DNA from: Bombella intestini
GTDB lineage: Bacteria; Pseudomonadota; Alphaproteobacteria; Acetobacterales; Acetobacteraceae
Assembly (NCBI RefSeq): GCF_002003665.1
Contig: NZ_JATM01000002.1
Location: 124,001-188,000, forward strand
Length of the DNA stretch: 64,000 nucleotides
Direction of reading: 5' to 3'
Shown one piece after another: positions 43,409-51,766 of the stretch (positions within the stretch are counted from its first letter, which is position 1; every line of letters begins with the position of its first letter). The notes under the pieces were generated by a model. The model saw only the letters and a list, made by a program, of their open reading frames with translations, was not told where the DNA came from and did not search any database. Made by a program: the position numbers and the translations under genes.

Positions 43409-44134
43409 ATGGTCAATTCACTGTCTTCTAGCAATCTTCTGGCCTTGCAGCAGGCAACGGATAGTGCCGCTCGTAGCGGGGCATCTGCTCTCTCCAGTGC
43501 GGGGCAAAGTAGCTCGGCTGCGGGGAGTACAGAAGGTGCTTTTGCCTCCATGGCAAAGAATGAAAACAACTTTCTGACTTTGCTTACGGCCCAGCTAAAG
43601 CATCAGGACCCCAGTAGCCCGATGAATACGGAAAACATGGCGGCACAGCTGGCTCAGTTCTCCAGTGTGGAACAGCAGGTGCAGACTAATAGTAACCTCA
43701 ATACGCTTATTTCTCTGAATGAAACTGCCCAGCTAACGCAGGATAAAGGGCTGGTGGGGCGTCAGGTCAGTGTGTCTGGCTCTACATTGCCATTGCAGTC
43801 TGGGTCTGCGGGTCTGTCCTTCCAGACTGGGGCTGGGCAGATGGTTGGTATCTCCGTGGCGAACAGTGCTGGGCAGGTGGTCTATCACGATGTGGTACGG
43901 GCGAATAACGGTCAGACCTCTTGGAGCTGGGATGGCAAGGATGACAACGGCACATCTCTTAGTGATGGCGCTTACAGTGTTGCCGTGAAGAGCGTGGATG
44001 GCCGTGGCAATACGGCGGATGTTCCCTTTACGGTTCGGGGTACGGTTACGGGCATGAAGAAGGGCAGTGCCGGGATGAATGTGATGATGGGTGATGCGGA
44101 GATTCCGCTGTCCAACGTGCAGTCCACCAGCTGA
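43409..44134 (+). CDS. flgD: Hook-capping protein FlgD
   Basis: 241 aa from the ATG at 43409 with GGAGGGAGAG upstream; a longer frame into fliK is rejected. The N-terminal export and scaffold segment NNFLTLLTAQLKHQDPSSPMNTENMAAQLAQFSSVEQQ (~52-90) is a FlgD hallmark. The C-terminal part (~120-225) has the FlgD tudor/FnIII-like fold with SWSWDGKDDNGTSLSDGAYSVAVKSVDGRGN. FlgD caps the growing hook and is lost on completion. Confidence 0.95.
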   Translation: MVNSLSSSNLLALQQATDSAARSGASALSSAGQSSSAAGSTEGAFASMAKNENNFLTLLTAQLKHQDPSSPMNTENMAAQLAQFSSVEQQVQTNSNLNTLISLNETAQLTQDKGLVGRQVSVSGSTLPLQSGSAGLSFQTGAGQMVGISVANSAGQVVYHDVVRANNGQTSWSWDGKDDNGTSLSDGAYSVAVKSVDGRGNTADVPFTVRGTVTGMKKGSAGMNVMMGDAEIPLSNVQSTS

Positions 44135-44225
44135 CAATTATCTGACACGACATGGTGGTTCACAACAGGCAGTCGTGACGTAATGGCTGCCTGTACGATG
44201 GATAGGGAGGTTGCGAGGGGGAAAT

Positions 44226-44597
44226 ATGTATCAGAATAATGCCATGAACGCTTACCGCATGGCGGCTAGTTCGTCCCTGTCGGACAGGGAGGCGGATGCC
44301 GAATGTTTCCGGCGGTTGATTGCCACATTGGAAAGTGCGGCGCATGAGACGGATGTCATCCAGCGGAATCAGGCTCTTGCCAAAAACCAGCGTCTCTGGT
44401 CGCTGATCCAGCGGGCTAATGCTGTGGAGGCTGGCATGGTTGAGACAGAAGATAGACTGCTGTTTGCTCGGATGGCTGATCAGGCGCAGAGGTACGGCAT
44501 AAGGGCAATACTGGACCCCACCCTCAGCCTTGCGCCATTGATAGATACAGCCCGTAACGTGCTAGAAGGGCTGGAAATGGCCATTAGCGAAGGCTGA
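44226..44597 (+). CDS. flaF: Flagellar biosynthesis regulator FlaF
   Basis: 123 aa from the ATG at 44226 (GAGGGGGAAAT upstream). It begins MYQNNAMNAY and has the alphaproteobacterial FlaF layout: READAECFRRLIATLESA, NQALAKNQRLWSLIQRANAVEA and RLLFARMADQAQRYGIRAIL. FlaF promotes flagellin secretion and translation and works against FlbT, which represses flagellin mRNA. No flbT lies beside it, which is unusual. It ends the motB-motA-fliK-flgD run. Confidence 0.82.
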   Translation: MYQNNAMNAYRMAASSSLSDREADAECFRRLIATLESAAHETDVIQRNQALAKNQRLWSLIQRANAVEAGMVETEDRLLFARMADQAQRYGIRAILDPTLSLAPLIDTARNVLEGLEMAISEG

Positions 44598-44603
44598 CTG
44601 CCG

Positions 44604-44635
44604 TTCACCGATGAGCCTCAATGCGGGTCGGTGAA
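44604..44635. terminator. Inverted repeat between convergent flaF and glf
   Basis: TTCACCGA (44604-44611) and TCGGTGAA (44628-44635) are exact inverted copies with a 16-nt loop. The right arm lies inside the 3' end of glf. There is no T-tract, so this is a possible bidirectional transcript end at most. Confidence 0.35.
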
Positions 44636-45772
44636 GAAGACGGGGAGTGGTTTGCCCAAGGCGAGGTGCTGGTCCATGATGGTGCAAGCCTCCAATGCCT
44701 CGCCGATGGTGACATCCATGTCCAGATAACGATAAGTGCCTAGTCGGCCGAGGAAAGAGATGTTTCTGGTGGCCATGGCTGTGCGGACATAGCGGTCTAG
44801 CATGGTTGTTTCCCGGGCCAAGCGGATGGGATAATAGGGTGTGTCCTTCGGCCCGGCTAGGCGGCTATATTCACGGAAACAGACTGTTTTGCTGAAGAGG
44901 GACGCTTCCCAAGGGGCGAAGTGCTTATGCTCGCTGATGCGGGTATAGGGGGTGGTGGCATCACAGTAGTTGATAACGGCTGTTCCCTGATAATCTCCTT
45001 CCGCATCAATGCGTTCAAAATCCAGCGTGCGATAGCCGAGGCGGCCATGACAGAATCGGAAGTAGCGATCCAGCGGGCCGGTATAGATTATGTGGTCTGA
45101 ATTATTCTGATTCCGGAATGTCTCGAAGGCCGTGTTTAGTCTCACGGTGATGTGGGGATGGGTAAGGATGGATTCTATAAGGGCGGTGTAGCCTTCTATT
45201 GGGATGCCCTGATAAGGATGGCTGAAATAGTTGTCATCGTAGTTGAACCGCACGGGTAGCCGTTTCAGGATGGCCGCAGGTAGGTCGGTTGGTGGAAGAC
45301 CCCATTGTTTGGTTGTGTATCCCTTAAAGAAGGCCTCATAGAGGGCAGGGCCGATCATATGGAGGGCCTGCTCCTCAAAATTGCGGGGGGACGTAATGTC
45401 TTGTACGGCCTGTTGGTGAATGAATTCCCGTGCTTCTGCGGGGTGCATGGTCCGGCCGAAAAACTGATTGATGGTCAGTAAGGTGATGGGCAGGGTATAG
45501 ACCCGGCCCTGACTGATGGCCTTTACCCGGTTGATGTAGGGCGCAAATTTCCCGAAACGCTGCACATACTGCCAGACGTTTTCCTGCGCTGTGTGGAATA
45601 TGTGAGGCCCATAGTGATGGAGCATGATGCCCGTCTGCGGGTCCCGTGCTGTGTGGCAGTTACCCCCGCAATGCGCGCGTTCATCAATGACGGTGATGCG
45701 ATGGCCTCGTTCAGCCAGATGGCGGGCCGTAACGGCTCCGCTGAAGCCGGCTCCGACAATACAGAAATGCAT
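44618..45772 (-). CDS. glf: UDP-galactopyranose mutase
   Basis: 384 aa, the standard length. The FAD-binding start FCIVGAGFSGAVTARHLAERGHRITVIDERAHCGGNC, the HHYGPHIFHT motif, YTLPITLLTINQFFG and the C-terminal RLGTYRYLDMDVTIGEAL are diagnostic. The flavoenzyme converts UDP-galactopyranose to UDP-galactofuranose in the cytoplasm. Its presence among glycosyltransferases inside the flagellar locus suggests that galactofuranose is part of a surface or flagellar glycan made by this strain. Confidence 0.95.
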   Translation of the reverse strand: MHFCIVGAGFSGAVTARHLAERGHRITVIDERAHCGGNCHTARDPQTGIMLHHYGPHIFHTAQENVWQYVQRFGKFAPYINRVKAISQGRVYTLPITLLTINQFFGRTMHPAEAREFIHQQAVQDITSPRNFEEQALHMIGPALYEAFFKGYTTKQWGLPPTDLPAAILKRLPVRFNYDDNYFSHPYQGIPIEGYTALIESILTHPHITVRLNTAFETFRNQNNSDHIIYTGPLDRYFRFCHGRLGYRTLDFERIDAEGDYQGTAVINYCDATTPYTRISEHKHFAPWEASLFSKTVCFREYSRLAGPKDTPYYPIRLARETTMLDRYVRTAMATRNISFLGRLGTYRYLDMDVTIGEALEACTIMDQHLALGKPLPVFFTDPH

Positions 45773-45784
45773 GGCAGGATGAGC

Positions 45785-46207
45785 TCAGGGGCCAGTGCAG
45801 TTCTGATCGACACAGCTCCGGCTTGGTGGTGCTGGAGGGTAGGTCATACCAGGATAGGGGGCTTGTGTCTGGATATAGGTGTTCCACGGAACGAAAGCGG
45901 GTTCATCCCAGCCATTCTGACTGGAAAAGCGTGGGTCCTGATAGTTTCCCCAGAGTGGGGCTGCCCATGGGGCTGGCTTGTCATTTTGGCGGTATCGGTC
46001 CTGCTGCCATGTACTTGTGAAGGATGGCGGCGGCGGTGGTGGCGGTGGAAGATGGGTGAACTCTCTCATGGGTGGTGGCGGCGGTGGCGGTGGGCTGAGC
46101 AGATATTCACTGCCACCATAAAAGCCATGTGCCTTGGCTGATAGAGACATGCCACAGGTTATAGCAAGAAGACTAATGGTGATGGCCGAGCGTTTGAAAC
46201 AGTTCAT
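45785..46207 (-). CDS. Exported polyproline-rich small protein
   Basis: 140 aa. A signal peptide covers residues 1-26 (cleavage AKA-HG). The mature protein has two runs of eight prolines separated by MREFTHL, then a Trp/Tyr/Pro-rich C-terminus with a CVDQNC pair that could form a disulfide. The AGGAAATATAAC site supports the start. No family recognised. Proline runs this long normally need elongation factor P for translation. It lies 12 nt upstream of glf on the same strand, so the two may be co-transcribed. Confidence 0.7.
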   Translation of the reverse strand: MNCFKRSAITISLLAITCGMSLSAKAHGFYGGSEYLLSPPPPPPPPMREFTHLPPPPPPPPSFTSTWQQDRYRQNDKPAPWAAPLWGNYQDPRFSSQNGWDEPAFVPWNTYIQTQAPYPGMTYPPAPPSRSCVDQNCTGP

Positions 46208-46489
46208 GTTATATTTCCTGCATCGCGTGAACAGGTTGGCAGTTAGGTTATGATCTTGCCATGTTATGATATGTAGAAAGTATTAAATGCTAGAAAACCG
46301 AGATGTTGTTTTTGTTATAGCCTTTAATAGCCATAAAAGTTTCCCACTGGCGGTGGGTATTTAAGATATATTTAAGGATGTTATGCTATATGGGGGCCAT
46401 CAGAACGCTTTATGTGGAAAGCTTTCTGATTGCTTTCTACGCACTTTACGACATGATTGGCTTGTATACCGGGTTCGTGAGGACGTGAT
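46208..46489. other. AT-rich gap between the polyproline gene and the 102-aa frame
   Basis: 282 nt without a convincing gene. It contains AT-rich promoter-like sequence on both sides and the hairpin-like CCCACTGGCGGTGGG near 46347-46361. No named element recognised. Confidence 0.4.
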
Positions 46490-46798
46490 ATGAGGGCAGA
46501 TGTCTACCATGACAAAATTTTAGAGAAGGATTGCCTAATGCATCGTATAGCTGGTTCTTTCTGTCCTACGGAAACGGAAGGACGCATGAAGGATTTCCTT
46601 TCCGATATACGTGCGCTCGCTGAAGGTAGCATGGTAGATTCTGCTTATAGGCAAGGCAGAATGATGAGGCGTTGCGGCCCCCCCACGCTTTGCCCTACAG
46701 GGTGTGGACAGGACAGAAGTCTTTACGAACTCGCCCTAAATATCGGTTTAGGTATGGCTGGTATGGTGGCATTCAGCGGGGATAGCATGTTGGAATGA
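46490..46798 (+). CDS. Hypothetical small protein
   Basis: 102 aa from an ATG with GAGGA upstream; an internal ATG at 46538 has GAAGGA and would give an 86-aa protein. Cys residues cluster in RRCGPPTLCPTGCGQ (~60-74) and the C-terminus is weakly hydrophobic (LNIGLGMAGMVAF). No family recognised. It lies alone in an AT-rich stretch between glf and mucR and is followed by a terminator, so it may be a real transcript. Weak call. Confidence 0.4.
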   Translation: MRADVYHDKILEKDCLMHRIAGSFCPTETEGRMKDFLSDIRALAEGSMVDSAYRQGRMMRRCGPPTLCPTGCGQDRSLYELALNIGLGMAGMVAFSGDSMLE

Positions 46799-46885
46799 CC
46801 TTGCTTTTGCCTTTATAAGGGTAGTCAGGCGACTATGCTGTTGGATAGTTATGACAATCCCGTCTTTTTAGGATGTTAGAAGTAG

Positions 46886-46923
46886 GCCCGCCGAGAGTGT
46901 TTCCGGTGGGCTTTATTTTTTTT
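46886..46923 (+). terminator. Intrinsic terminator
   Basis: GCCCGCCG (46886-46893) pairs with CGGTGGGC (46904-46911), with one G-T pair and a 10-nt loop, followed by TTTATTTTTTTT. It ends the 102-aa gene or a small RNA. Confidence 0.85.
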
Positions 46924-46939
46924 GAAGGCTATTTTCAAG

Positions 46940-46964
46940 AAATGGTCATGTTGGCCATTTTTTT
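46940..46964 (+). terminator. Second tandem terminator-like hairpin
   Basis: AAATGG (46940-46945) / CCATTT (46955-46960), 9-nt loop, with seven T across 46958-46964. It is weaker than the preceding one. Confidence 0.5.
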
Positions 46965-47133
46965 GGCTTTTTCCTGCAGTATGGTCATGCTTATCAGATT
47001 GATGGGCTTTGTCTGTTTGAACTGGGATCAGCTTGCTTTTATTAGAGCAATGGCCTTGAAAAAGGTCTTATAGGCAAGGGCGCAACAATCATTTAATGTA
47101 GCGCAAGGCGTAGGCCGGAGAAGGGAGTGGGAT

Positions 47134-47844
47134 ATGACATTACAATCAGCAAGTACGTTCATTGAGAAAGGGATCGGGCGTCTTCTCTCACGGTTCCAGC
47201 AAGAATTTTCGTCATCCCAGACATTGAGTGATATTGTCGGTCAGGCGGATCGTCTGCGTGTAATGACAGAAACTCTTTTGGCACTATCCCAGCATTACCC
47301 CGAACGGGCTGGTGCGATATTGAATGTCCTGTCTGGTCTTGCAGATGTTGGTATCATTCATGATATGGCCAGTGCAGCCGATGAGATCGCTGCTCTTGCT
47401 CGCAAGATGGAAGCTGGTCTGGTTTCCGAGAAGGAAGGTAGCAACCAGTCGTTCACTGGGCTTCCGGCTCGCTTGCCGCAGCAGGAAAGCTATGGCATGA
47501 GCGGGCTTGGTAGCCACTTCGTGCAGGGTATGTCCCCGGAAGTGAAAGAAAAGCCCGGCCAGTGGATTGCAGACCGGAGCGAGCCTTATTGTGCACCGGA
47601 AGATTCCGTTTTTAGTGATGAGATCATCTGTCTGCATTGCGGCGGGTCCTTCAGCATGCTGAAGCGTCATATTGAACGGCAGCATCGGCAGAGCCCTGAT
47701 GGTTACCGTGTTTATTGGGGGCTATCACCAGACTATCCCATGGCTTGTGAGAGCTATTCTACGATGAAGAAGCTGGAGGCCTCCAGAACCGGGCTAGGTC
47801 ATTATGACCGTGGGAAGAAAGGCCGCTCTCGCATCAAGGCTTGA
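47134..47844 (+). CDS. mucR: MucR-family zinc-finger regulator with N-terminal extension
   Basis: 236 aa. The C-terminal ~80 residues are the MucR/Ros domain: a C2H2 finger with Cys166, Cys169, His179 and His184 (CLHCGGSFSMLKRHIERQH), then YWGLSPDYPMACESY and the basic end GLGHYDRGKKGRSR. MucR proteins bind AT-rich DNA and control motility, exopolysaccharide and the cell cycle in alphaproteobacteria. The first ~145 residues are helical and unlike the usual short MucR N-terminus. The isolated position between flagellar operons suggests a local regulatory role. Confidence 0.85.
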   Translation: MTLQSASTFIEKGIGRLLSRFQQEFSSSQTLSDIVGQADRLRVMTETLLALSQHYPERAGAILNVLSGLADVGIIHDMASAADEIAALARKMEAGLVSEKEGSNQSFTGLPARLPQQESYGMSGLGSHFVQGMSPEVKEKPGQWIADRSEPYCAPEDSVFSDEIICLHCGGSFSMLKRHIERQHRQSPDGYRVYWGLSPDYPMACESYSTMKKLEASRTGLGHYDRGKKGRSRIKA

Positions 47845-47847
47845 TGC
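47831..47847. repeat. 17-nt palindrome over the mucR stop codon
   Basis: GCATCAAG-G-CTTGATGC is a perfect palindrome covering the last codons and stop of mucR. It contains ATCAAGG, the complement of the CCTTGAT intergenic motif. Confidence 0.5.
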
Positions 47848-47887
47848 TGCCTAACTGGCATACGAGGTGTGTGAGACTATAAAAGTC

Positions 47888-47930
47888 AAAGGGCGCAGAG
47901 GGTGTTATACCCCTGCGCCCTTTAAGTTTA
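47888..47930. terminator. Bidirectional terminator between mucR and flgE
   Basis: AAAGGGCGCAG (47888-47898) and CTGCGCCCTTT (47913-47923) form a perfect 11-bp stem between the convergent ends of mucR and flgE, with modest T/A tracts on both sides. Confidence 0.8.
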
Positions 47931-47948
47931 TGGGATATTTTTAGGAAG

Positions 47949-49706
47949 TTATTGCTTCATGGCAATGGTCTGTTGAAGCAGATTATCCGCTGTTGTCACG
48001 GTTTTTGTATTAGCACTGTAGGCTTCCTGCGCCACGATAAGGGCTGAGAGATCGCCTGTCAGATTTGTTGTAGAGGATTCTACATATCCAACGGCGAGAG
48101 ACCCGGTTCCATTCTCCCCAACAAGACCAGTCTTGGGTGTGCCGGACCGTGCTGTAGCAAGATAAGCCTGGCCATCCACGGCCTGAAGACCGTTCACATT
48201 GTTGAAGTTCGTCAGGGCTACTTTGCCAATGAGCTGGCTGTATCCGTTGTCAAACTGTGCCATGACAGAGCCATCGCTTTCGATCTCTGCGCCTTTGTAG
48301 GTGCCGGAGGTAATGCTGTCATTGGTCAGGGCACTTGTATCGGCCCCTGTGGATGTGCCAGTTGTCAGGGACGCATTAGAGAGGTCCAGGCTGTAATTGT
48401 TGCCATTGATGGTCAGATTTGCCGTGACAGGATTGCCCTTGGTAACGGCTTGGCCGTCAAAGCTCTGCATGCTGCCATCCTTGTTGAAGACGACAGAATG
48501 AACTTTGTCAGCTTGGACCGCAGATGTGGCGGAGCTGTCATAGGGGTTAACAGCCTGTACGGACCATGTAGGCGGGGAGGCGGCTGTCTGGGTCCATTTT
48601 ACGGAAACAGGCGTGTTGGTGGTTGTTCCGTTTTTGTCCTTACTGCTGATGGTCAGCGGGGAACTCATATAGCTTTGCTGACTGTCCGTGGAGGTTCCGA
48701 GAGTGGTCGGGCTCATGGTCAGTTTTGTACCAGACAGGGTAAGGGGATTAGCCTGATTGGGAGCTGCAGAATTGTTGGAGGTTACCATAGTGGTGCCGCT
48801 GGTACCGCCAATCGTACCGAGGGAGAGCGTCATGGTCTGCTCTTCATTATTCGCATAATGGGCGGTGATGGGGATTTCCGCAGCGGAGCCAGAGGTGGAG
48901 GATCCAACAGTCTTACCCGTTTGTAGGTCGGTGATGGAAGATAAAGCACCAGAGTGGTCGAAAGCTACCTGATAGCTGTTCGGTGCAACAGTGCCGTTGC
49001 CATCAGCATCATAGGCAGAGACATTCCAGATAAGCGGGTTGGTATCGCTCTCCCGCCATTGCACGGCAATTTTATGCGGGTTGGAGCTAGAGTCGTATGT
49101 CGTGGTGGGGGCTGTCGTATAGCTCTGTGGTGTGTAATTTGTGGAGTCCGCAGGTAGCTTTCCGACAGCCGCATTCAGGGTCATGGTTGTGGTGGCTGTC
49201 GGTTTGAACCCGATGTTGCTGACATTAATGGGGGTGAGAATATTGCTCAGCGTTCCTGTTGAGTCTGCCATATAGCCATCCAGATAATATCCAGATGTGT
49301 TGACGAGATAGCCCTTTTTATCCTGCTGGAAATCACCATTCCGCGTGTAGAATTTCTGCTCGGAGAAGTTGGTTACGCCTGCATTGGCTGAACCGGCACC
49401 TGTCGGCTTGGAGGTAACGAACATGCCACTGCCGGAAATATCCATGGCCAGACCATTGCTGCTGCTGGTGGCTGTCCCAGAATTGTCGACATGCTGGACA
49501 GTAATGGCCTGAACCGTGTTGGACTCCGCCTGCGAGGCCGAATTGCCTGTGATGTTGCCAGCCACGAAGTCGGCAAAGGATGTCGTGTTGGCTTTGTAAC
49601 CGACTGTCTGGCTGTTGGCGATATTGTTACTCAGGTTGGTAAAGGCGTCTGACTGGGCATTGATACCGCTGACAGCCGTCGTAAGTGCATTGAACACACC
49701 TGCCAT
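47949..49706 (-). CDS. flgE: Flagellar hook protein FlgE
   Basis: 585 aa, long as in several alphaproteobacteria. The start MAGVFNALTTAVSGINAQSDAFTNLSNNIANSQTVGYK is the hook signature; the NGLAMDISGSGMFVTSKP and FYTRNGDFQQDKKGYLVNTSGYYLDGY blocks follow. The C-terminus NLTGDLSALIVAQEAYSANTKTVTTADNLLQQTIAMKQ is the paired D0 helix. The Thr/Ser-rich centre is variable. AAGGATAG precedes the start. It is a single-gene unit between mucR and flhB. Confidence 0.96.
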   Translation of the reverse strand: MAGVFNALTTAVSGINAQSDAFTNLSNNIANSQTVGYKANTTSFADFVAGNITGNSASQAESNTVQAITVQHVDNSGTATSSSNGLAMDISGSGMFVTSKPTGAGSANAGVTNFSEQKFYTRNGDFQQDKKGYLVNTSGYYLDGYMADSTGTLSNILTPINVSNIGFKPTATTTMTLNAAVGKLPADSTNYTPQSYTTAPTTTYDSSSNPHKIAVQWRESDTNPLIWNVSAYDADGNGTVAPNSYQVAFDHSGALSSITDLQTGKTVGSSTSGSAAEIPITAHYANNEEQTMTLSLGTIGGTSGTTMVTSNNSAAPNQANPLTLSGTKLTMSPTTLGTSTDSQQSYMSSPLTISSKDKNGTTTNTPVSVKWTQTAASPPTWSVQAVNPYDSSATSAVQADKVHSVVFNKDGSMQSFDGQAVTKGNPVTANLTINGNNYSLDLSNASLTTGTSTGADTSALTNDSITSGTYKGAEIESDGSVMAQFDNGYSQLIGKVALTNFNNVNGLQAVDGQAYLATARSGTPKTGLVGENGTGSLAVGYVESSTTNLTGDLSALIVAQEAYSANTKTVTTADNLLQQTIAMKQ

Positions 49707-49813
49707 GATTCTATCCTTGTCTGTGACCTGGTGATGAAGGCTATTTAGGAGAAAACCCTATGAAATGGCTTTGAATAAATCAAACATAACATGCTCATTT
49801 CCTGAACAGGGTG

Positions 49814-50926
49814 TTAAAGCTTTGGTGGTTCTGCCTCTGGTGAGCGCATTGTACGGGAGCCGGGTGTTCTGAGTCTGACGACATAGGCAATGATGGTCGC
49901 TACTGGTTTCCAGAATTCTTCAGGGATTTCACTGTCCAGCGGCAAGGCATGTAGGGCGCGTGCCAGAGGTGGGTTAGACATGATGGGAATCTTCTCCTCC
50001 CGGGCAACCTCGCGGATGCGGAAGGCCAGTTCATCTGTCCCTTTGGCTACGATCTGCGGTGCTGTGCCACTATTCTGGTCATAGCGGATAGCAACGGCGT
50101 AATGGGTCGGATTGACCACAATAACCGTAGCGTCTTGGACAGCCTTCTTCATATGGCGGCGAGAACGGCTGAGTCGGAGTTGTCGAAGGCGGTTTTTTAC
50201 CTGAGGATCACCTTCGCTTTGCTTCATTTCATCTTTGATGTCCTGAAAGCTCATACGCAGTTTGGAAAAACGGTGATAACGGGACCAGACCTCATCCAGC
50301 CCGGTAATGACGCATTGTATGGCCAGAACCATAAAGCCCGCATAAATGAACCAGGATTTCATGGCATCGATAAGCTGATAGGTTGTCCATCGCTCTGTCT
50401 GTGGTGCTAAGGCGATGGTCTGGAGGGCCACTTTATAGAGGATCAGGCCAAACACGGTGATTTTGGCAATGGTTTTGAGCAGCTCAATGAGATTATTGAG
50501 GCTAACAATTCTTTTAATGCCCTTCAGGGGAGAGAGACGGGTGATGTCTGGCTTTAACGCTTCGGGTCGGAAGAGGAACCCAGTCTGAAGAAGGCCGCCC
50601 ATCAATATGGCACAGGCCCCTGTCCCTACCAGTGGGCCTATGAGATGTAGCCCTGTCATGATGGCTTGGAGAGTGAACCCGTACAAGGCTGCAGGATCGT
50701 TGGGAACACGACCAAAATTGAGAAAGAGACTGCTCATTTCCCGCATGAACCGGCGTGCCGAGGCGGGGATGCTCAATGCAAAGACAAGAAGAAAGGTACC
50801 CAGTGCTACAAGGATTAGAAGCTCCTTAGACTGGGCAATATTCCCTTCTTCTCGGGCTTTTTGGAGGCGTTTCTCTGTTGGGGCTTGTGACTTTTCACCG
50901 CCCCCGCTGCCATTCTCTTCTGCCAT
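49814..50926 (-). CDS. flhB: Flagellar export switch protein FlhB
   Basis: 370 aa. It starts MAEENGSGGGEKSQAPTEKRLQKAREEGNIAQSKEL, has four transmembrane helices (~32-55, ~88-115, ~150-175, ~188-210) and a cytoplasmic domain with the autocleavage motif NPTH at 272-275 (VIVVNPTHYAVAIRY). Cleavage there switches export specificity together with FliK. It is last in fliE-fliQ-fliR-flhB, 6 nt after fliR. Confidence 0.97.
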   Translation of the reverse strand: MAEENGSGGGEKSQAPTEKRLQKAREEGNIAQSKELLILVALGTFLLVFALSIPASARRFMREMSSLFLNFGRVPNDPAALYGFTLQAIMTGLHLIGPLVGTGACAILMGGLLQTGFLFRPEALKPDITRLSPLKGIKRIVSLNNLIELLKTIAKITVFGLILYKVALQTIALAPQTERWTTYQLIDAMKSWFIYAGFMVLAIQCVITGLDEVWSRYHRFSKLRMSFQDIKDEMKQSEGDPQVKNRLRQLRLSRSRRHMKKAVQDATVIVVNPTHYAVAIRYDQNSGTAPQIVAKGTDELAFRIREVAREEKIPIMSNPPLARALHALPLDSEIPEEFWKPVATIIAYVVRLRTPGSRTMRSPEAEPPKL

Positions 50927-50932
50927 GCGGGG

Positions 50933-51766
50933 TTAAGCGGGGGCCATGAGGCCGGGGAGTGTGGAAAGGTAAAGCTGCATTTTTTCTGTCCATGTGCCTG
51001 TCAGAATCTGGATCAGAAGGGCCATGAGTAGGATTCCCCCCAGAATCTGGGCCGGAATAGCGAGAGAATAAACCTGTATGGAGGGCATGAGGCGGTTCAG
51101 CACACCCAACATAGCCGGCCAGAGTGTCCCGAGTAGCAAATAGGGGGCGGCTAATTGCATGGCGATGAGAAAACTGGTGCTGACAGCCCGGGTAATATCT
51201 ATGGCCATATCCCCGATGATCATGGCTGTTACATGCCCCGCTGGGAAGAGTGTATAAGACCCAGAAAGAGCCAGAAGCGGAAAAGCATAGAGGCCAGTGG
51301 AAAAGAGAATGATGGGTACCAGAGCACTTGTCATGTGGCTAACTGCTGTGCTGGAGGCCCCAAGCTGGTTATCGGTCTGGATGACACTGGCCATGCCAGT
51401 AAAAACGGCAATGATCTGCCCTGCAATGGCGAGAGACATGGTGAGTAGCCGGGCCAGAGCCCCGAGGAAGAAGCCGCAGAGCAGCTCTCCTGCAATCAGT
51501 TTGAGGGCCATGGCCGGCATCCGCAATGCCTCCCCGGATACAGCCGTCAGGCGGCTTTGGAGTACGGGTAACAGTGCCAGAGTGATCATTAAGCAGAGGC
51601 CAGCCCGCACCCGTGCCGGGGCACCACTCTCTCCTAATCCCGGTGCCAGCATAACAACGGCACTGACCCGGCAGAGAATGATGGCAAACATACCTGTCAG
51701 CACAGGTAATGAGCCATGCGGCGCCGTTAGATCAGGCGAACCGAAGAAGTCGGAGAGGGATAACAT
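50933..51766 (-). CDS. fliR: Flagellar export gate protein FliR
   Basis: 277 aa, highly hydrophobic with about six helices. Family features are RVSAVVMLAPGLGESGAPARVRAGLCLMITLALLP (~33-67) and LPVILFSTGLYAFPLLALSGSY. FliR seals the FliP-FliQ export channel. It abuts fliQ with no gap, indicating translational coupling. Confidence 0.93.
   Translation of the reverse strand: MLSLSDFFGSPDLTAPHGSLPVLTGMFAIILCRVSAVVMLAPGLGESGAPARVRAGLCLMITLALLPVLQSRLTAVSGEALRMPAMALKLIAGELLCGFFLGALARLLTMSLAIAGQIIAVFTGMASVIQTDNQLGASSTAVSHMTSALVPIILFSTGLYAFPLLALSGSYTLFPAGHVTAMIIGDMAIDITRAVSTSFLIAMQLAAPYLLLGTLWPAMLGVLNRLMPSIQVYSLAIPAQILGGILLMALLIQILTGTWTEKMQLYLSTLPGLMAPA

Larger units (their letters stand above)
46799..47133. 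other. 335-nt noncoding gap upstream of mucR
   Basis: Contains a short repeat TAGTC-AGGC-GACTA (46822-46835), two tandem terminator-like hairpins and the mucR promoter region with GGCCTTGAAAAAGG (47049-47062). A 66-aa frame (46873-47073) begins inside the first terminator and is not convincing. A small RNA ending at 46923 is possible. Confidence 0.45.

Noticed and set aside
46873-47073. 66-aa hydrophobic open frame upstream of mucR
   Set aside because: Its first codons form a strong terminator hairpin and T-tract and no ribosome site precedes it.
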